Shown: positions 24,706 to 32,790 of the stretch, one piece after another
Position numbering within the stretch: the first letter of the stretch is position 1
How the letters are laid out: each line of letters begins with the position of its first letter
Source: Pseudonocardiales bacterium
Lineage (GTDB): Bacteria > Actinomycetota > Actinomycetes > Mycobacteriales > Jatrophihabitantaceae
Length of the DNA stretch: 46,369 bases
Assembly (NCBI GenBank): GCA_030840295.1
Contig: JAVEET010000039.1
Coordinates: forward strand, 1 to 46,369
Direction: 5' to 3'
The notes under the pieces: generated by a model
What the model was told of the DNA's origin: nothing
Databases searched by the model: none
The model's input: the letters and a program-made list of their open reading frames with translations, nothing else
Position numbers and translations under genes: made by a program

Positions 24706-25734
24706 ATGACGACGCTCAAGGACGTCGCCGAGCACACCGGACTGGGTCTCGGCACGGTGTCACGCGCGCTCTCCGGGCACCCCAACGTGCGGCCCGAGAC
24801 GCGTCGACGGGTCGAGGCGGCGGCCCGCAAACTGGGCTACCAGTCCAACGGCCTGGCACGCGCGCTACGCAGCAATCGCAGCAACTCGATCGGGCTGATC
24901 ATCCCAGACCTCGAGAACGAGTTCTACACGACCGCCGCGTCCGTCGTGCAGGGTCTGCTTGCCGCCGAAGGGTTTCGCCTTATCGTCTCGTGCAGCAACA
25001 ACTCCCCCGAGGTCGACATCGAACTTCTCGGCACCCTCATCGAGAACCGCGTCGACGGCATTGTCCACGTTCCCTGCACGCCGGACGGTTCGGACCTCGT
25101 TCGCACCGCCAACCCGGGAGTCCCCATCGTGGAGTACGCGCGACGGTCGTCGGCCCGCGGTGTCGACAGCGTCATCGGTGACGACGAGCGAGGCAGTGCC
25201 GAGATCGTGCAGCATCTCGTCGACCTCGGCCACCGCAACATCGCCGTCATCGCAGGCCCCAGCGGTCTGAGCACAACCACCGACCGCGTCAGCGGATTCG
25301 AGCAGGCGTGCCGCAAAAACCGGCTGCCCAAGCGCGGCTGCCCCGTCCTGTACGGGCCCTCCTACGACGCGCAATGGGGCGAGGTTGCCACCAATCAGAT
25401 CATCGACGACCACCCGGATGTCACGGCGATCTTCGCCTCCAGCTCACGCGGAGCCCTTGGTGCACTCAAGGCGTTGCGTAAACGGAGTCTGTCGGTGCCC
25501 AAGGACATCTCGCTCGTCGGCTTCCTCAACCCGGCGTGGCTCGACGTGTCCGAGCCGCCACTCACAACCTACGAACTGCCGCTCAACGACATGGGCGATA
25601 TGACGGCGCGGCTGCTTCTCGATCGGATCCGGCGACCGCGGACCGAGCAGGCCGCCGAGCCGCAGGTGCTCCGCTTCGATGGCCGGATGATCCTCCGCGA
25701 GTCCACAGCGCCACCGCGGACGCACTCCCTGTAA
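24706..25734 (+). CDS. LacI-family transcriptional regulator of the catabolic array
   Basis: A 342-residue LacI/GalR repressor. The DNA-binding head is at residues 1-60 (TLKDVAEHTGLGLGTVSRAL is the helix-turn-helix; the hinge is near NGLARALRSNRSNSIGLI), followed by a type 1 periplasmic-binding-protein-like effector domain (GLIIPDLENEFYTTAA, VDGIVHVPCTP, HRNIAVIAGPSG, DVTAIFASS). It diverges from the binding-protein gene across 149 bases that contain two operator copies. It most likely represses both itself and the array until a pathway compound binds; that is inference from layout and family. The start is the ATG that opens the conserved head; no Shine-Dalgarno sequence is seen. Confidence 0.92.
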   Translation: MTTLKDVAEHTGLGLGTVSRALSGHPNVRPETRRRVEAAARKLGYQSNGLARALRSNRSNSIGLIIPDLENEFYTTAASVVQGLLAAEGFRLIVSCSNNSPEVDIELLGTLIENRVDGIVHVPCTPDGSDLVRTANPGVPIVEYARRSSARGVDSVIGDDERGSAEIVQHLVDLGHRNIAVIAGPSGLSTTTDRVSGFEQACRKNRLPKRGCPVLYGPSYDAQWGEVATNQIIDDHPDVTAIFASSSRGALGALKALRKRSLSVPKDISLVGFLNPAWLDVSEPPLTTYELPLNDMGDMTARLLLDRIRRPRTEQAAEPQVLRFDGRMILRESTAPPRTHSL

Positions 25735-25761
25735 CTGCTGCATGAGCTGCGCTGTCGGCGC

Positions 25762-25813
25762 CACAGCCGGGTCGTAGCCGTCACAGCTGGGTAGTAACGG
25801 AGCCACAGCTGGC
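25762..25813 (+). promoter_or_regulatory. three direct repeats upstream of the response-regulator fusion gene
   Basis: CACAGCCGGGT at 25762, CACAGCTGGGT at 25782 and CACAGCTGGC at 25804, spaced 20 and 22 bases, about two helical turns. Direct repeats at this kind of spacing are usual targets of OmpR-type response regulators, so these may be autoregulatory sites for the gene starting at 25886. The repeat is seen; its function is inferred. Confidence 0.45.
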
Positions 25814-25885
25814 AGCGGCCAAATCCCTAGCTAGTCCCAATCGTTTCGCGAGTTTCGGTTCAGCTCCGTCCGGTGGGATGAATCC

Positions 25886-27964
25886 ATGCAGGACGACACG
25901 AACCCGACGTCCGTCGTAACCAGTCCGACCCCTAAGCAACCGAACGGTGAGCGGGTGCTGGTCGTCCACGACGAGACCTACATCATCGAATTGCTGCAGA
26001 GCTGGCTCAGCTTCCTGGGTTTCGATGTGCGCACGGCGACGACCGGCACCGAGGCCCTCATCCTCGCCGCCGAATTCCGCCCGCACCTGCTCGTGCTGGA
26101 CGTGATGCTGCCCGACATCGACGGCTTCGAGCTGTGCCGGCAGATCCGGCAGGGCGGCGACCGCACCGGCGTCGTTTCCCTCACTGCCCGCAACGGCAGA
26201 GCGGACACCATCGCCGGGCTCACCGTGGGCGGGGACGACTACATCACGAAGCCGTTCGGCCTCGATGAGGTCCTCACCCGAATGCGAGCCGTGCTGCGTC
26301 GTAGCACTCCCACCCCCGACGTAGCCGATCCGGTCGAGAACGGGCTGTTCCGGTTCGTCGATCTCGAACTGGATGAGCTTCGCCACGAGGTCCGACCTGC
26401 GAACGCCCCGGTCGACCTGTCGGCGACCGAGTCCGCCGTGTTGCGCTACCTGATGAGCAATGCCGGGCAGGTCGTCTCGAAGCGCCAGATCGTGTCGTAC
26501 GTCCGTGACCACGGCTTCGGCGGCGATCCCCGCATCGTCGAGAGCTACACCTCGACCTTGCGCAAGAAGGTCGACCACGTCCATCCACCCCTGATCCACA
26601 CCCTTCGGGGCGTCGGCTACAGCCTGCGCCTGGACGCAAGGGCAAACCCGGAAGGTAATTCGATGACAGACATCATTCGCCGTCTCAGAGGCCGACCTCG
26701 CCTCTTGGTGGCCATAGCCGTAGTCGCCGTGTTGGCCATCGGAATCGGCAGCTACGCGGCGACCCGCGGTGGCGGCGCGGCCGCGGCCGCCACGCCGACG
26801 ACGGTGCAGACCGTAGCGACCGGAACGATCAAGCAGAGCGTCTCGGCCACCGGCACGCTGGCACCGACGCAGCAACAGAACCTCACGTTCCCGGTCAGTG
26901 GCCAGGTCACCGCGGTGGATGTCGCTGTCGGCGACCAGGTCAAGTCCGGTCAGGTCCTGGCGACGATCGACGCGTCCTCACTCGCGGTCAACGTGGCCCA
27001 GGCCAAGGCGAGCGTCGCGACCGCGCAGGCCAAGGTCGACGCCGACGCCACCAACTCAGCCACCTCGACCCAGACCTCGGCCGACCAGGCCGCGCTCACC
27101 GCCGCCAACAACCAGCTGACATCGGCGCAGAGCCAGGAGGCCAGCGCCACCATGACCTCGCCGATCGCCGGCGTCGTCGCGACCGTGAACCTTGTCAAGG
27201 GACAGACCGTATCCGGCACTGCTAGCTCTGGCTCTTCCGGGACCTCCGGCACGTCCGGCACCGGCACGTCCGGTGGTGGCGGCGGCGCCACGTCCGGGAC
27301 CTCCGGTACGTCCAGCACCAGCACCACCACGACCGCGCAGATCCTGGTCATCAGCACCAACTCATGGATCGTCAACGCCACCGTCGACGCCACTTCAGTC
27401 GGATTGATCTCCAAGGGCGACCAGGCGCAGCTCACGGTGACCGGCTCGACCGGGACGGTCTACGGCACGATCAGCTCGATCGGGCTGGTCTCGACGTCCA
27501 CATCCACTACGGCGAGCTACCCCGTCGTCGTGGCGGTCACCGGCTCGCCCACCGGCTTGCACGACGGCGCCGGCGTGACGGCCTCACTGCTGTACAAGCA
27601 GCTCAACAACGTCGTCGTAGTCCCCTCCACCGCGCTGCACCGCAACTCCAGCGGGGGCGAGTACGTCGAGCAGGTCACGAACGGTAAGACCGTCCAAACC
27701 ACCGTGAAGGTCGGCGTCGCGTCCGGCGGGCAGACCCAGATCACGTCCGGCCTGAAGGCGGGTGACCAGATCGTCGTCCCGGTTCTTCCGGCGAACTCCC
27801 GGCGTCCCGGAACGACCGGCACTACCACCACGGGTGGCGCGGGCGGCGGCTTCGGCGGCGGCGCGGGCGGCGGCTTCGGCGGCGGCGCAGGCGGCGGCTT
27901 CGGCGGCGGCGGCGCAGGCGGCGGCTTCGGCGGCGGCGGCGCAGGAGGTGGCACCGGTGGCTGA
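25886..27964 (+). CDS. fusion of an OmpR-type response regulator with a membrane-fusion (efflux adaptor) protein
   Basis: One uninterrupted frame of 692 codons with two functions. Residues 22-140 are a receiver domain: phosphoacceptor Asp72 (LVLDVMLPDIDGFE), Thr100 and Lys122 (DDYITKPFG) are present, but the first residue of the acidic pair is His28 (VVHDE). Residues 160-250 are a winged-helix OmpR DNA-binding domain (TLRKKVDHVHPPLIHTLRGV). Residues 273-290 form a TM segment (RPRLLVAIAVVAVLAIGIG) and residues 310-640 an HlyD/MacA-type adaptor with a biotinyl-lipoyl-like segment (VSGQVTAVDVAVGDQVKSGQ), a Gly/Ser/Thr insert and a Gly-rich tail. Met260 (26663) has its own ribosome binding site, so a separate 433-residue adaptor could also be made. 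The topology allows a cytoplasmic DNA-binding head and an external adaptor. Confidence 0.85.
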   Translation: MQDDTNPTSVVTSPTPKQPNGERVLVVHDETYIIELLQSWLSFLGFDVRTATTGTEALILAAEFRPHLLVLDVMLPDIDGFELCRQIRQGGDRTGVVSLTARNGRADTIAGLTVGGDDYITKPFGLDEVLTRMRAVLRRSTPTPDVADPVENGLFRFVDLELDELRHEVRPANAPVDLSATESAVLRYLMSNAGQVVSKRQIVSYVRDHGFGGDPRIVESYTSTLRKKVDHVHPPLIHTLRGVGYSLRLDARANPEGNSMTDIIRRLRGRPRLLVAIAVVAVLAIGIGSYAATRGGGAAAAATPTTVQTVATGTIKQSVSATGTLAPTQQQNLTFPVSGQVTAVDVAVGDQVKSGQVLATIDASSLAVNVAQAKASVATAQAKVDADATNSATSTQTSADQAALTAANNQLTSAQSQEASATMTSPIAGVVATVNLVKGQTVSGTASSGSSGTSGTSGTGTSGGGGGATSGTSGTSSTSTTTTAQILVISTNSWIVNATVDATSVGLISKGDQAQLTVTGSTGTVYGTISSIGLVSTSTSTTASYPVVVAVTGSPTGLHDGAGVTASLLYKQLNNVVVVPSTALHRNSSGGEYVEQVTNGKTVQTTVKVGVASGGQTQITSGLKAGDQIVVPVLPANSRRPGTTGTTTTGGAGGGFGGGAGGGFGGGAGGGFGGGGAGGGFGGGGAGGGTGG
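26650..26665 (+). promoter_or_regulatory. internal ribosome binding site and start codon for the adaptor part
   Basis: GGAAGG at 26650-26655, 7 bases, then ATG at 26663, in frame with the response-regulator reading frame. The following codons give a normal adaptor N-terminus (short basic stretch, then TM segment). It suggests that two genes became one after loss of the regulator's stop codon, and that internal initiation may still occur. Confidence 0.65.
27833..27961 (+). repeat. Gly-rich coding repeat, unit GGGAGGGF
   Basis: Five tandem 21-27-bp units at the end of the fusion gene, encoding variants of GGGAGGGF. The last unit contains the AGGAGG ribosome binding site of the ABC ATPase gene, so expansion or contraction here could affect both genes. 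Confidence 0.85.
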
Positions 27965-28709
27965 CGCACCCACGCTCGCGCGCCACCCGAGTTCCAACAC
28001 GGATCCGGCCGCTGGCCAGCCGGTCATCGAACTGGAAGCTGTCCGCAAGGTCTACCGCACCGGGACGATCGAGTTCGAGGCTGTCCGTAACGTATCTCTG
28101 GTCATCCATCCCGGTGAATACGTCGCCATCATGGGACCGTCCGGCTCAGGCAAGTCGACGTTGATGAACATCCTCGGTTGCCTGGACGTAGCGACCTCAG
28201 GCCGCTACCTCCTCGCCGGCGAGGACGTCAGCGACATGGACGAGGATCAGCTGGCCGACGTCCGCAACCGGCACATCGGGTTCGTGTTCCAGCAATTCAA
28301 CCTACTGCCGTCGCTCAGCGCCTTGCGCAACGTCGAGCTACCGCTCGCCTTCGCAGCGGTGCCCCGCGAGGAACGACGTCGCCGCGGCCGTCTGGCGCTG
28401 GAGCGGGTAGGGCTGGGTGACCGACTCACCCACCGGCCAAATGAGATGTCCGGTGGACAACAGCAACGCGTCGCGGTGGCCCGGGCGCTGGTAAGCGATC
28501 CGGCTCTGGTGCTCGCCGACGAGCCGACCGGCAATCTCGACTCCTCCGCCACCGAGGACGTACTTGAGCTTTTCGGCGAACTGCACGCGCAAGGACGGAC
28601 GGTCGTTTTGATCACCCACGAGGCCGAAGTGGCCGAACGCGCGCAGCGCGTGATCCACATCCGAGACGGCGCAGTCGCGTCCGACGGCTTGACTGGAGGC
28701 ACCCGATGA
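27957..28709 (+). CDS. MacB/LolD-type ABC transporter ATP-binding protein
   Basis: A 250-residue ATPase. Walker A is GPSGSGKSTLMNILG, the Q-loop FVFQQFNLLPSLSALRN, the signature EMSGGQQQRVAVARAL, and Walker B with D-loop ALVLADEPTGNLDSSA, followed by the switch His in VVLITHEAEVAER. The motif pattern is that of the MacB/LolD (ABC3) group, which powers lipid, peptide or drug export with a FtsX-type permease. The GTG at 27957 has AGGAGG 8 bases upstream and overlaps the fusion gene's stop by 8 bases; longer frames lie within the Gly-rich repeat. It is coupled to the permease by an ATGA. Confidence 0.93.
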   Translation: MADAPTLARHPSSNTDPAAGQPVIELEAVRKVYRTGTIEFEAVRNVSLVIHPGEYVAIMGPSGSGKSTLMNILGCLDVATSGRYLLAGEDVSDMDEDQLADVRNRHIGFVFQQFNLLPSLSALRNVELPLAFAAVPREERRRRGRLALERVGLGDRLTHRPNEMSGGQQQRVAVARALVSDPALVLADEPTGNLDSSATEDVLELFGELHAQGRTVVLITHEAEVAERAQRVIHIRDGAVASDGLTGGTR

Positions 28710-29938
28710 CGTGGTCCGACATTCTGGCCAACAGCTGGGACGCAATCCGCAGCCACAAGATGCGCTCGGCGTTGACGTCGCTCGGCATCCTGATCGGTAT
28801 CGCGGCCGTCGTCCTCACCGTGGGGCTGGGCCAAGGCGCGCAACAGAAGGTGTCCAACCAGCTCAACGCGCTCGGCGGCAACCTGCTCATTGTCTCGCCA
28901 GGCAGTTCCACGACCGGCGGCGTACGCGGTGGTTTCGGCTCCGCGTCCACCCTCACGATGGCCGACGCCACCGCACTGTCCTCGCCCGTCGCCGCCCCCA
29001 ATATCGGCGGCGTCGCGCCCATCCTGCAAGCCACGTCCAAGGAACTGGACAACGGCTCGACGAACTGGACGACGACGGTAGTGGGGACGACTTCCTCGTG
29101 GCTCTCGGTGCGCGGACGAACGTTGGCGTCAGGTCGATTCATCTCCGACGCCGATCAGGCCTCGGCCGCAGCCGTGACCGTCCTGGCATCGAGTACGGCC
29201 AGCCAGCTGTTCGGGCCGGTCAATCCGGTCGGGCAGTACGTGACGATCAGCGGGACGCCTTACCAGGTGATCGGCGTGCTGGCCTCGGCCGGATCGGACT
29301 CGACGACCAACCTCGACGACCAGGCGATCATGCCGTTCAGCACGGTATCTCAACGGATCGTCGGCGGAACCAACCGGACGTCGGTGCAGACGATTTACGT
29401 CAAGGCTGCCTCGGCCAGCCAGCTGGCTGGGGCGTACCAGGAGACCCAGACGATCCTGCAGAACCGTCATGCGACGAGTTCATCCTCGACAACGGACTTC
29501 TCGATCACCACGCAACAGTCGGTGCTTTCGACGACGTCCTCGGTCGACAGCACGCTGACCACGCTGTTGATGGGAGCGGCCGCGCTGGCTCTGCTCGTCG
29601 GCGGCATCGGGGTCATGAACATCATGCTGGTGTCGGTCAAGGAACGCACCCGCGAGATCGGGCTCCGCAAAGCACTCGGCGGCACGCCTACCACCATCCG
29701 ACGGCAGTTCTTGTCGGAGGCGTCGATGCTAGGGCTCACCGGCGGCTTGCTCGGTGTCGCCGGGGGCGTCGGTGGAGCGCTGATCCTGCCGCACTTCATT
29801 TCCAATCCCATCACCATCTCGGTGCCGTGGGTGCTGATCTCGATAGCCGTGGCGATCGTCATCGGCGTCGGCTTCGGGGTGTACCCGGCCGTGCGGGCCG
29901 CTCGGTTGTCACCGATCGACGCGCTGCGTAGCGAATGA
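28706..29938 (+). CDS. MacB/FtsX-type ABC transporter permease
   Basis: A 410-residue permease with the MacB layout: one TM helix near residues 20-42 (RSALTSLGILIGIAAVVLTV), a large extracytoplasmic MacB-PCD domain (about 50-285), then three TM helices in the C-terminal FtsX domain. The segment IGVMNIMLVSVKERTREIGLRKALG is the conserved cytoplasmic coupling region and VYPAVRAARLSPIDALRSE the typical C-terminus. The ATG at 28706 overlaps the ATPase stop and has GGAGG 7 bases upstream. It would act with the ATPase and one or both adaptors in export; the cargo is unknown. Confidence 0.93.
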   Translation: MTWSDILANSWDAIRSHKMRSALTSLGILIGIAAVVLTVGLGQGAQQKVSNQLNALGGNLLIVSPGSSTTGGVRGGFGSASTLTMADATALSSPVAAPNIGGVAPILQATSKELDNGSTNWTTTVVGTTSSWLSVRGRTLASGRFISDADQASAAAVTVLASSTASQLFGPVNPVGQYVTISGTPYQVIGVLASAGSDSTTNLDDQAIMPFSTVSQRIVGGTNRTSVQTIYVKAASASQLAGAYQETQTILQNRHATSSSSTTDFSITTQQSVLSTTSSVDSTLTTLLMGAAALALLVGGIGVMNIMLVSVKERTREIGLRKALGGTPTTIRRQFLSEASMLGLTGGLLGVAGGVGGALILPHFISNPITISVPWVLISIAVAIVIGVGFGVYPAVRAARLSPIDALRSE

Positions 29939-29978
29939 CCAACCACATTTTCAATCACAACACGAAGGACAATCTCTG

Positions 29979-30815
29979 ATGCTCCAATTCACTACCACCC
30001 GTTCCCGATCCGCGCTGCTGGCGACCGGTCTGGCGCTCGCCGTGGTAACGCTCGCCGCCTGCGGGGGCGGCTCGTCGAGCAGCAGTACGACCCCACCGAG
30101 CTCGGCCGCCGCGGCAAGCGGCGCCGCGGCTGGCGGGACTGCGGGAGGCGGGACCGCGGGAGGCGGGGCGAATGCGCCTGCGGCCTCCGGTCTCATCGCC
30201 AACGTCGCCGCTTCGACCATGCAGGTCCAAAGCCAGCAGAGCGGCCAGATCGCGGTGTCGTGGAGTTCGACGACGTCGTTCACCGACACGGTGTCGACCA
30301 CGGTAAGTGCCATCAAGGCGGGTGACTGCGTGTTCGCCACCGGCCCGAGCGGTAGCTCCGCGTCCGCGACGACGTTCACCGCGGCGACCCTCAGCGTGAC
30401 CCCACCCGTGAACGGGTCCTGCGGTGCGGCCGGCCGCGGCGGTGGGGGCGGCGCCTCAGGGCAGCCGCGATCCGGATTCCCGAGTGGCGGCGCCCGTCCG
30501 TCCGGTGGTGCCGGCGGTGGCGCCGGGGCGGCGGTGGCCAACGGGTCGGTGACGTCGGTGTCTGGATCGACGATCGTGATCGCCTCACAAGCTGGTGGCT
30601 CCAGCCCGACGAGCCGTACCGTCACGGTGGGTGGCAGCACGACGCTCACGACGGTCGCAAAAGCAACCTCGAGCGCGGTGAAGGTTGGCAAGTGCGCGAC
30701 GGCGCAAGGCACTGCTGACTCCACCGGCACCGTAGCGGCCACGACCGTTCGGATCACCGACCCGGTCAACGGGCAGTGCGGCGGCCGCTTCGGGGCAGGA
30801 GCAACCGGTGCCTGA
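29979..30815 (+). CDS. secreted lipoprotein with a duplicated DUF5666-like domain
   Basis: A 278-residue lipoprotein. The signal peptide ends in the lipobox VVTLAACGG (lipidated Cys at about residue 28), followed by a low-complexity Ser/Ala/Gly tether. Two copies of a beta-rich module follow, at about residues 70-145 and 185-270. The second reads VANGSVTSVSGSTIVIASQA, and both end with a Cys pair (KAGDC to VNGSC, and KVGKC to VNGQC), suggesting one disulfide in each. The pattern resembles DUF5666 domains; no function is established for them. A Gly/Pro-rich linker joins the modules. GAAGGA lies 9 bases before the ATG. It is placed between permease and second adaptor and is probably part of the export machinery. 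Confidence 0.8.
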   Translation: MLQFTTTRSRSALLATGLALAVVTLAACGGGSSSSSTTPPSSAAAASGAAAGGTAGGGTAGGGANAPAASGLIANVAASTMQVQSQQSGQIAVSWSSTTSFTDTVSTTVSAIKAGDCVFATGPSGSSASATTFTAATLSVTPPVNGSCGAAGRGGGGGASGQPRSGFPSGGARPSGGAGGGAGAAVANGSVTSVSGSTIVIASQAGGSSPTSRTVTVGGSTTLTTVAKATSSAVKVGKCATAQGTADSTGTVAATTVRITDPVNGQCGGRFGAGATGA

Positions 30816-32790
30816 GATCGCGAAGTCACCTTCCGAACTCCGTCGGGCCAAGCGCGTACGTACCCGCCGCCGCCGCATCGTGGCCGTGGCGACTGGCGTA
30901 GCGGTCGTGGGCGGCGGCACGGCGGCCATCGCCGCGAATGCCGATACCGGCTCATCCCTCCAGTTGGCCACCGTGGAACTCGGCAGCATCACTCAGACCG
31001 TCGAGTCGTCGGGCACGGTTAGCGCCGCGACGAAAGAGACGGCCCAGTTCTCCGTCTCCGGCACGGTGAAGTCGGTGGCAGTAGCCGTGGGCGACAAGGT
31101 GAGCGCCGGGCAGGCCCTCGCCACCTTGAACACCACCGCCCTGCAGACGACCGTGGACTCCGTAGCAGCTTCGTTGGCCGCCGCTCAACAGAAGCTCTCC
31201 GCTGACGCCAGTGGACAGGTTTCGAGCGGAAGCACGGGAACAGGGAGCGCGACTGCGGGGACCGCAAGCGCGACTACGGGGACCGCGAGCGCAACCTTGG
31301 CCGGTGTCGTGGTGAGCACGCCCGTCGATAACGGCGCGACTTCCTCGGCGAACCTTGCCACGACAGCGGCGACGACAGCGGTGACGGCGGCGGTGACGAC
31401 GGGGTCGACGACGGGGTCGACGACGGCAGTGACCAAAGCCCAGGCTGCGGTCATCGCCGCGCAGAAACAGGTCGACACCGGCCAGACCCAACTCGACGCG
31501 GTCCAGAAGACCGTGGACGCCAGTATCACCGAGAACACGAAACTGAGAGACGCGCAGGTCACCGCCTGCGGGACGAGCGCAGGCTCGACGAGCACCACCT
31601 CCGGACCGACCTCGACCGAGTGCTCCACGGCGTCGGCGGACTATGCGGCCTTCGCCGACACGCTCGCGACGGATACCGCCGCCGTCGACACCAAGCTTGC
31701 CGCGCAGGACGGCTATCTGAGGACGCTCGACACGGCGATCGCGACGCTGGACCAAGCGATCACTCAGCTCGGTTCGTCATCGGGCGGGTCCGGTGGTACC
31801 GGCGGGTCCGGTAGTACCGGCGGATCAGGTAGTACCGGCGGATCAGGTAGTACAGGCGGATCAGGTAGTACAGGCGCGTCCGGTAGCGCGGGCGGCTCAG
31901 GTAGCACCGGCGGCTCAGGTAGCGCGGGCGGCGCAGGTGGCGCCGGCGCGACCTCGGGCGCTGCGGCCGGCGGTTCAGGCACGGGATCCGGCAGCGCAAG
32001 TGCCGGCGCCGGCGGCGCAGCCGCGGGCGGGGCCACCTCGGGCAGCGGTGCGTCCGGGGGGGCAAGCGCGAGCGCTCAGCCGGCCAGTGCCGCCCAGCTG
32101 GCAGCCGATCAGGCGTCCATCGATTCGCTGACCGCTCAGCTCAGTGCGGCGAAGCAGAATCTCGCCGCGGCCACGTTGACGAGTCCGTTCTCGGGTACCG
32201 TCGCGGCGATCGGGTACACCCCAGGCGCCTCGTCGAGCGGAGCCTCGATCACGATCGTCGGCTCCGGCATCGAGGGTGTCCAGACCTCGGTGCCACTGGG
32301 CCAGATCGACAGCGTGAAGGTCGGTCAACGAGTAACGGTGGCCGCGGACGGCCAGCCGACGTCGCTGCACGGAACGGTCCAGTCCATCGGACTGTTGAGC
32401 ACGACGTCGGGGTCGAAGACGACCTTCCCGGTGACAGTCCGCTTGGACGCCAACAGCCCCTCGCTCCACGACGGGTCCGGGGCCGACGTCACCATCACGA
32501 CTGGAACGGCGACAGACGTGACCGCAGTGCCGACGTCCGCGATCCACACCGGCGCCGTCGGTACCTACACCGTGGTCGTCGCCAACGGCTCGAAGCAGAG
32601 CACAGTCAGAGTCACAATCGGTATGGCGGGGGCCAACCTCACGCAGATCAAGTCCGGGTTGCAGGCGGGGCAGAAGGTGGTCGTGGCTGACCTGTCCCAG
32701 CCCTTGCCGGGCAGCGCGAGCAGCACCACCACGACGACCGGCCGACCGGGGGGCGGCGCGGCGGGCGGCGGCGCGCGGCCGGGCGGGTGA
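30808..32790 (+). CDS. second membrane-fusion (efflux adaptor) protein with extended Gly/Ser repeats
   Basis: A 660-residue adaptor of the HlyD/MacA family. A basic N-terminus (RRAKRVRTRRRRI) precedes a TM segment (residues 23-42), then a lipoyl-like half (VSGTVKSVAVAVGDKVSAGQ), a long Thr/Ala-rich helical hairpin region (about 105-450), and the second lipoyl half (LTSPFSGTVAAIGYTPG) with beta-barrel domains to the end. The hairpin contains nine 18-bp coding repeats. It is much longer than usual adaptors (about 400 residues). The GTG at 30808 overlaps the lipoprotein stop by 8 bases with GGAG 8 bases upstream. The operon thus carries two adaptors for one ATPase/permease pair. Confidence 0.88.
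   Translation: MPEIAKSPSELRRAKRVRTRRRRIVAVATGVAVVGGGTAAIAANADTGSSLQLATVELGSITQTVESSGTVSAATKETAQFSVSGTVKSVAVAVGDKVSAGQALATLNTTALQTTVDSVAASLAAAQQKLSADASGQVSSGSTGTGSATAGTASATTGTASATLAGVVVSTPVDNGATSSANLATTAATTAVTAAVTTGSTTGSTTAVTKAQAAVIAAQKQVDTGQTQLDAVQKTVDASITENTKLRDAQVTACGTSAGSTSTTSGPTSTECSTASADYAAFADTLATDTAAVDTKLAAQDGYLRTLDTAIATLDQAITQLGSSSGGSGGTGGSGSTGGSGSTGGSGSTGGSGSTGASGSAGGSGSTGGSGSAGGAGGAGATSGAAAGGSGTGSGSASAGAGGAAAGGATSGSGASGGASASAQPASAAQLAADQASIDSLTAQLSAAKQNLAAATLTSPFSGTVAAIGYTPGASSSGASITIVGSGIEGVQTSVPLGQIDSVKVGQRVTVAADGQPTSLHGTVQSIGLLSTTSGSKTTFPVTVRLDANSPSLHDGSGADVTITTGTATDVTAVPTSAIHTGAVGTYTVVVANGSKQSTVRVTIGMAGANLTQIKSGLQAGQKVVVADLSQPLPGSASSTTTTTGRPGGGAAGGGARPGG
31783..31944 (+). repeat. 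nine tandem 18-bp coding repeats (Gly-Ser-Gly-Ser-Thr-Gly type)
   Basis: Units of 18 bases beginning at 31783, of the form GGCGGRTCMGGTAGTACM, encoding repeats of about GGSGST. Units 4 and 5 are identical and the last four are more diverged, a sign of recent expansion at one end. The repeats lie inside the helical-hairpin part of the second adaptor and would form a flexible linker. Confidence 0.9.

Noticed and set aside
31783-31944. CRISPR-like array of 18-bp repeats
   Set aside because: The units are contiguous without spacers, in frame, and encode a Gly/Ser linker inside a gene.
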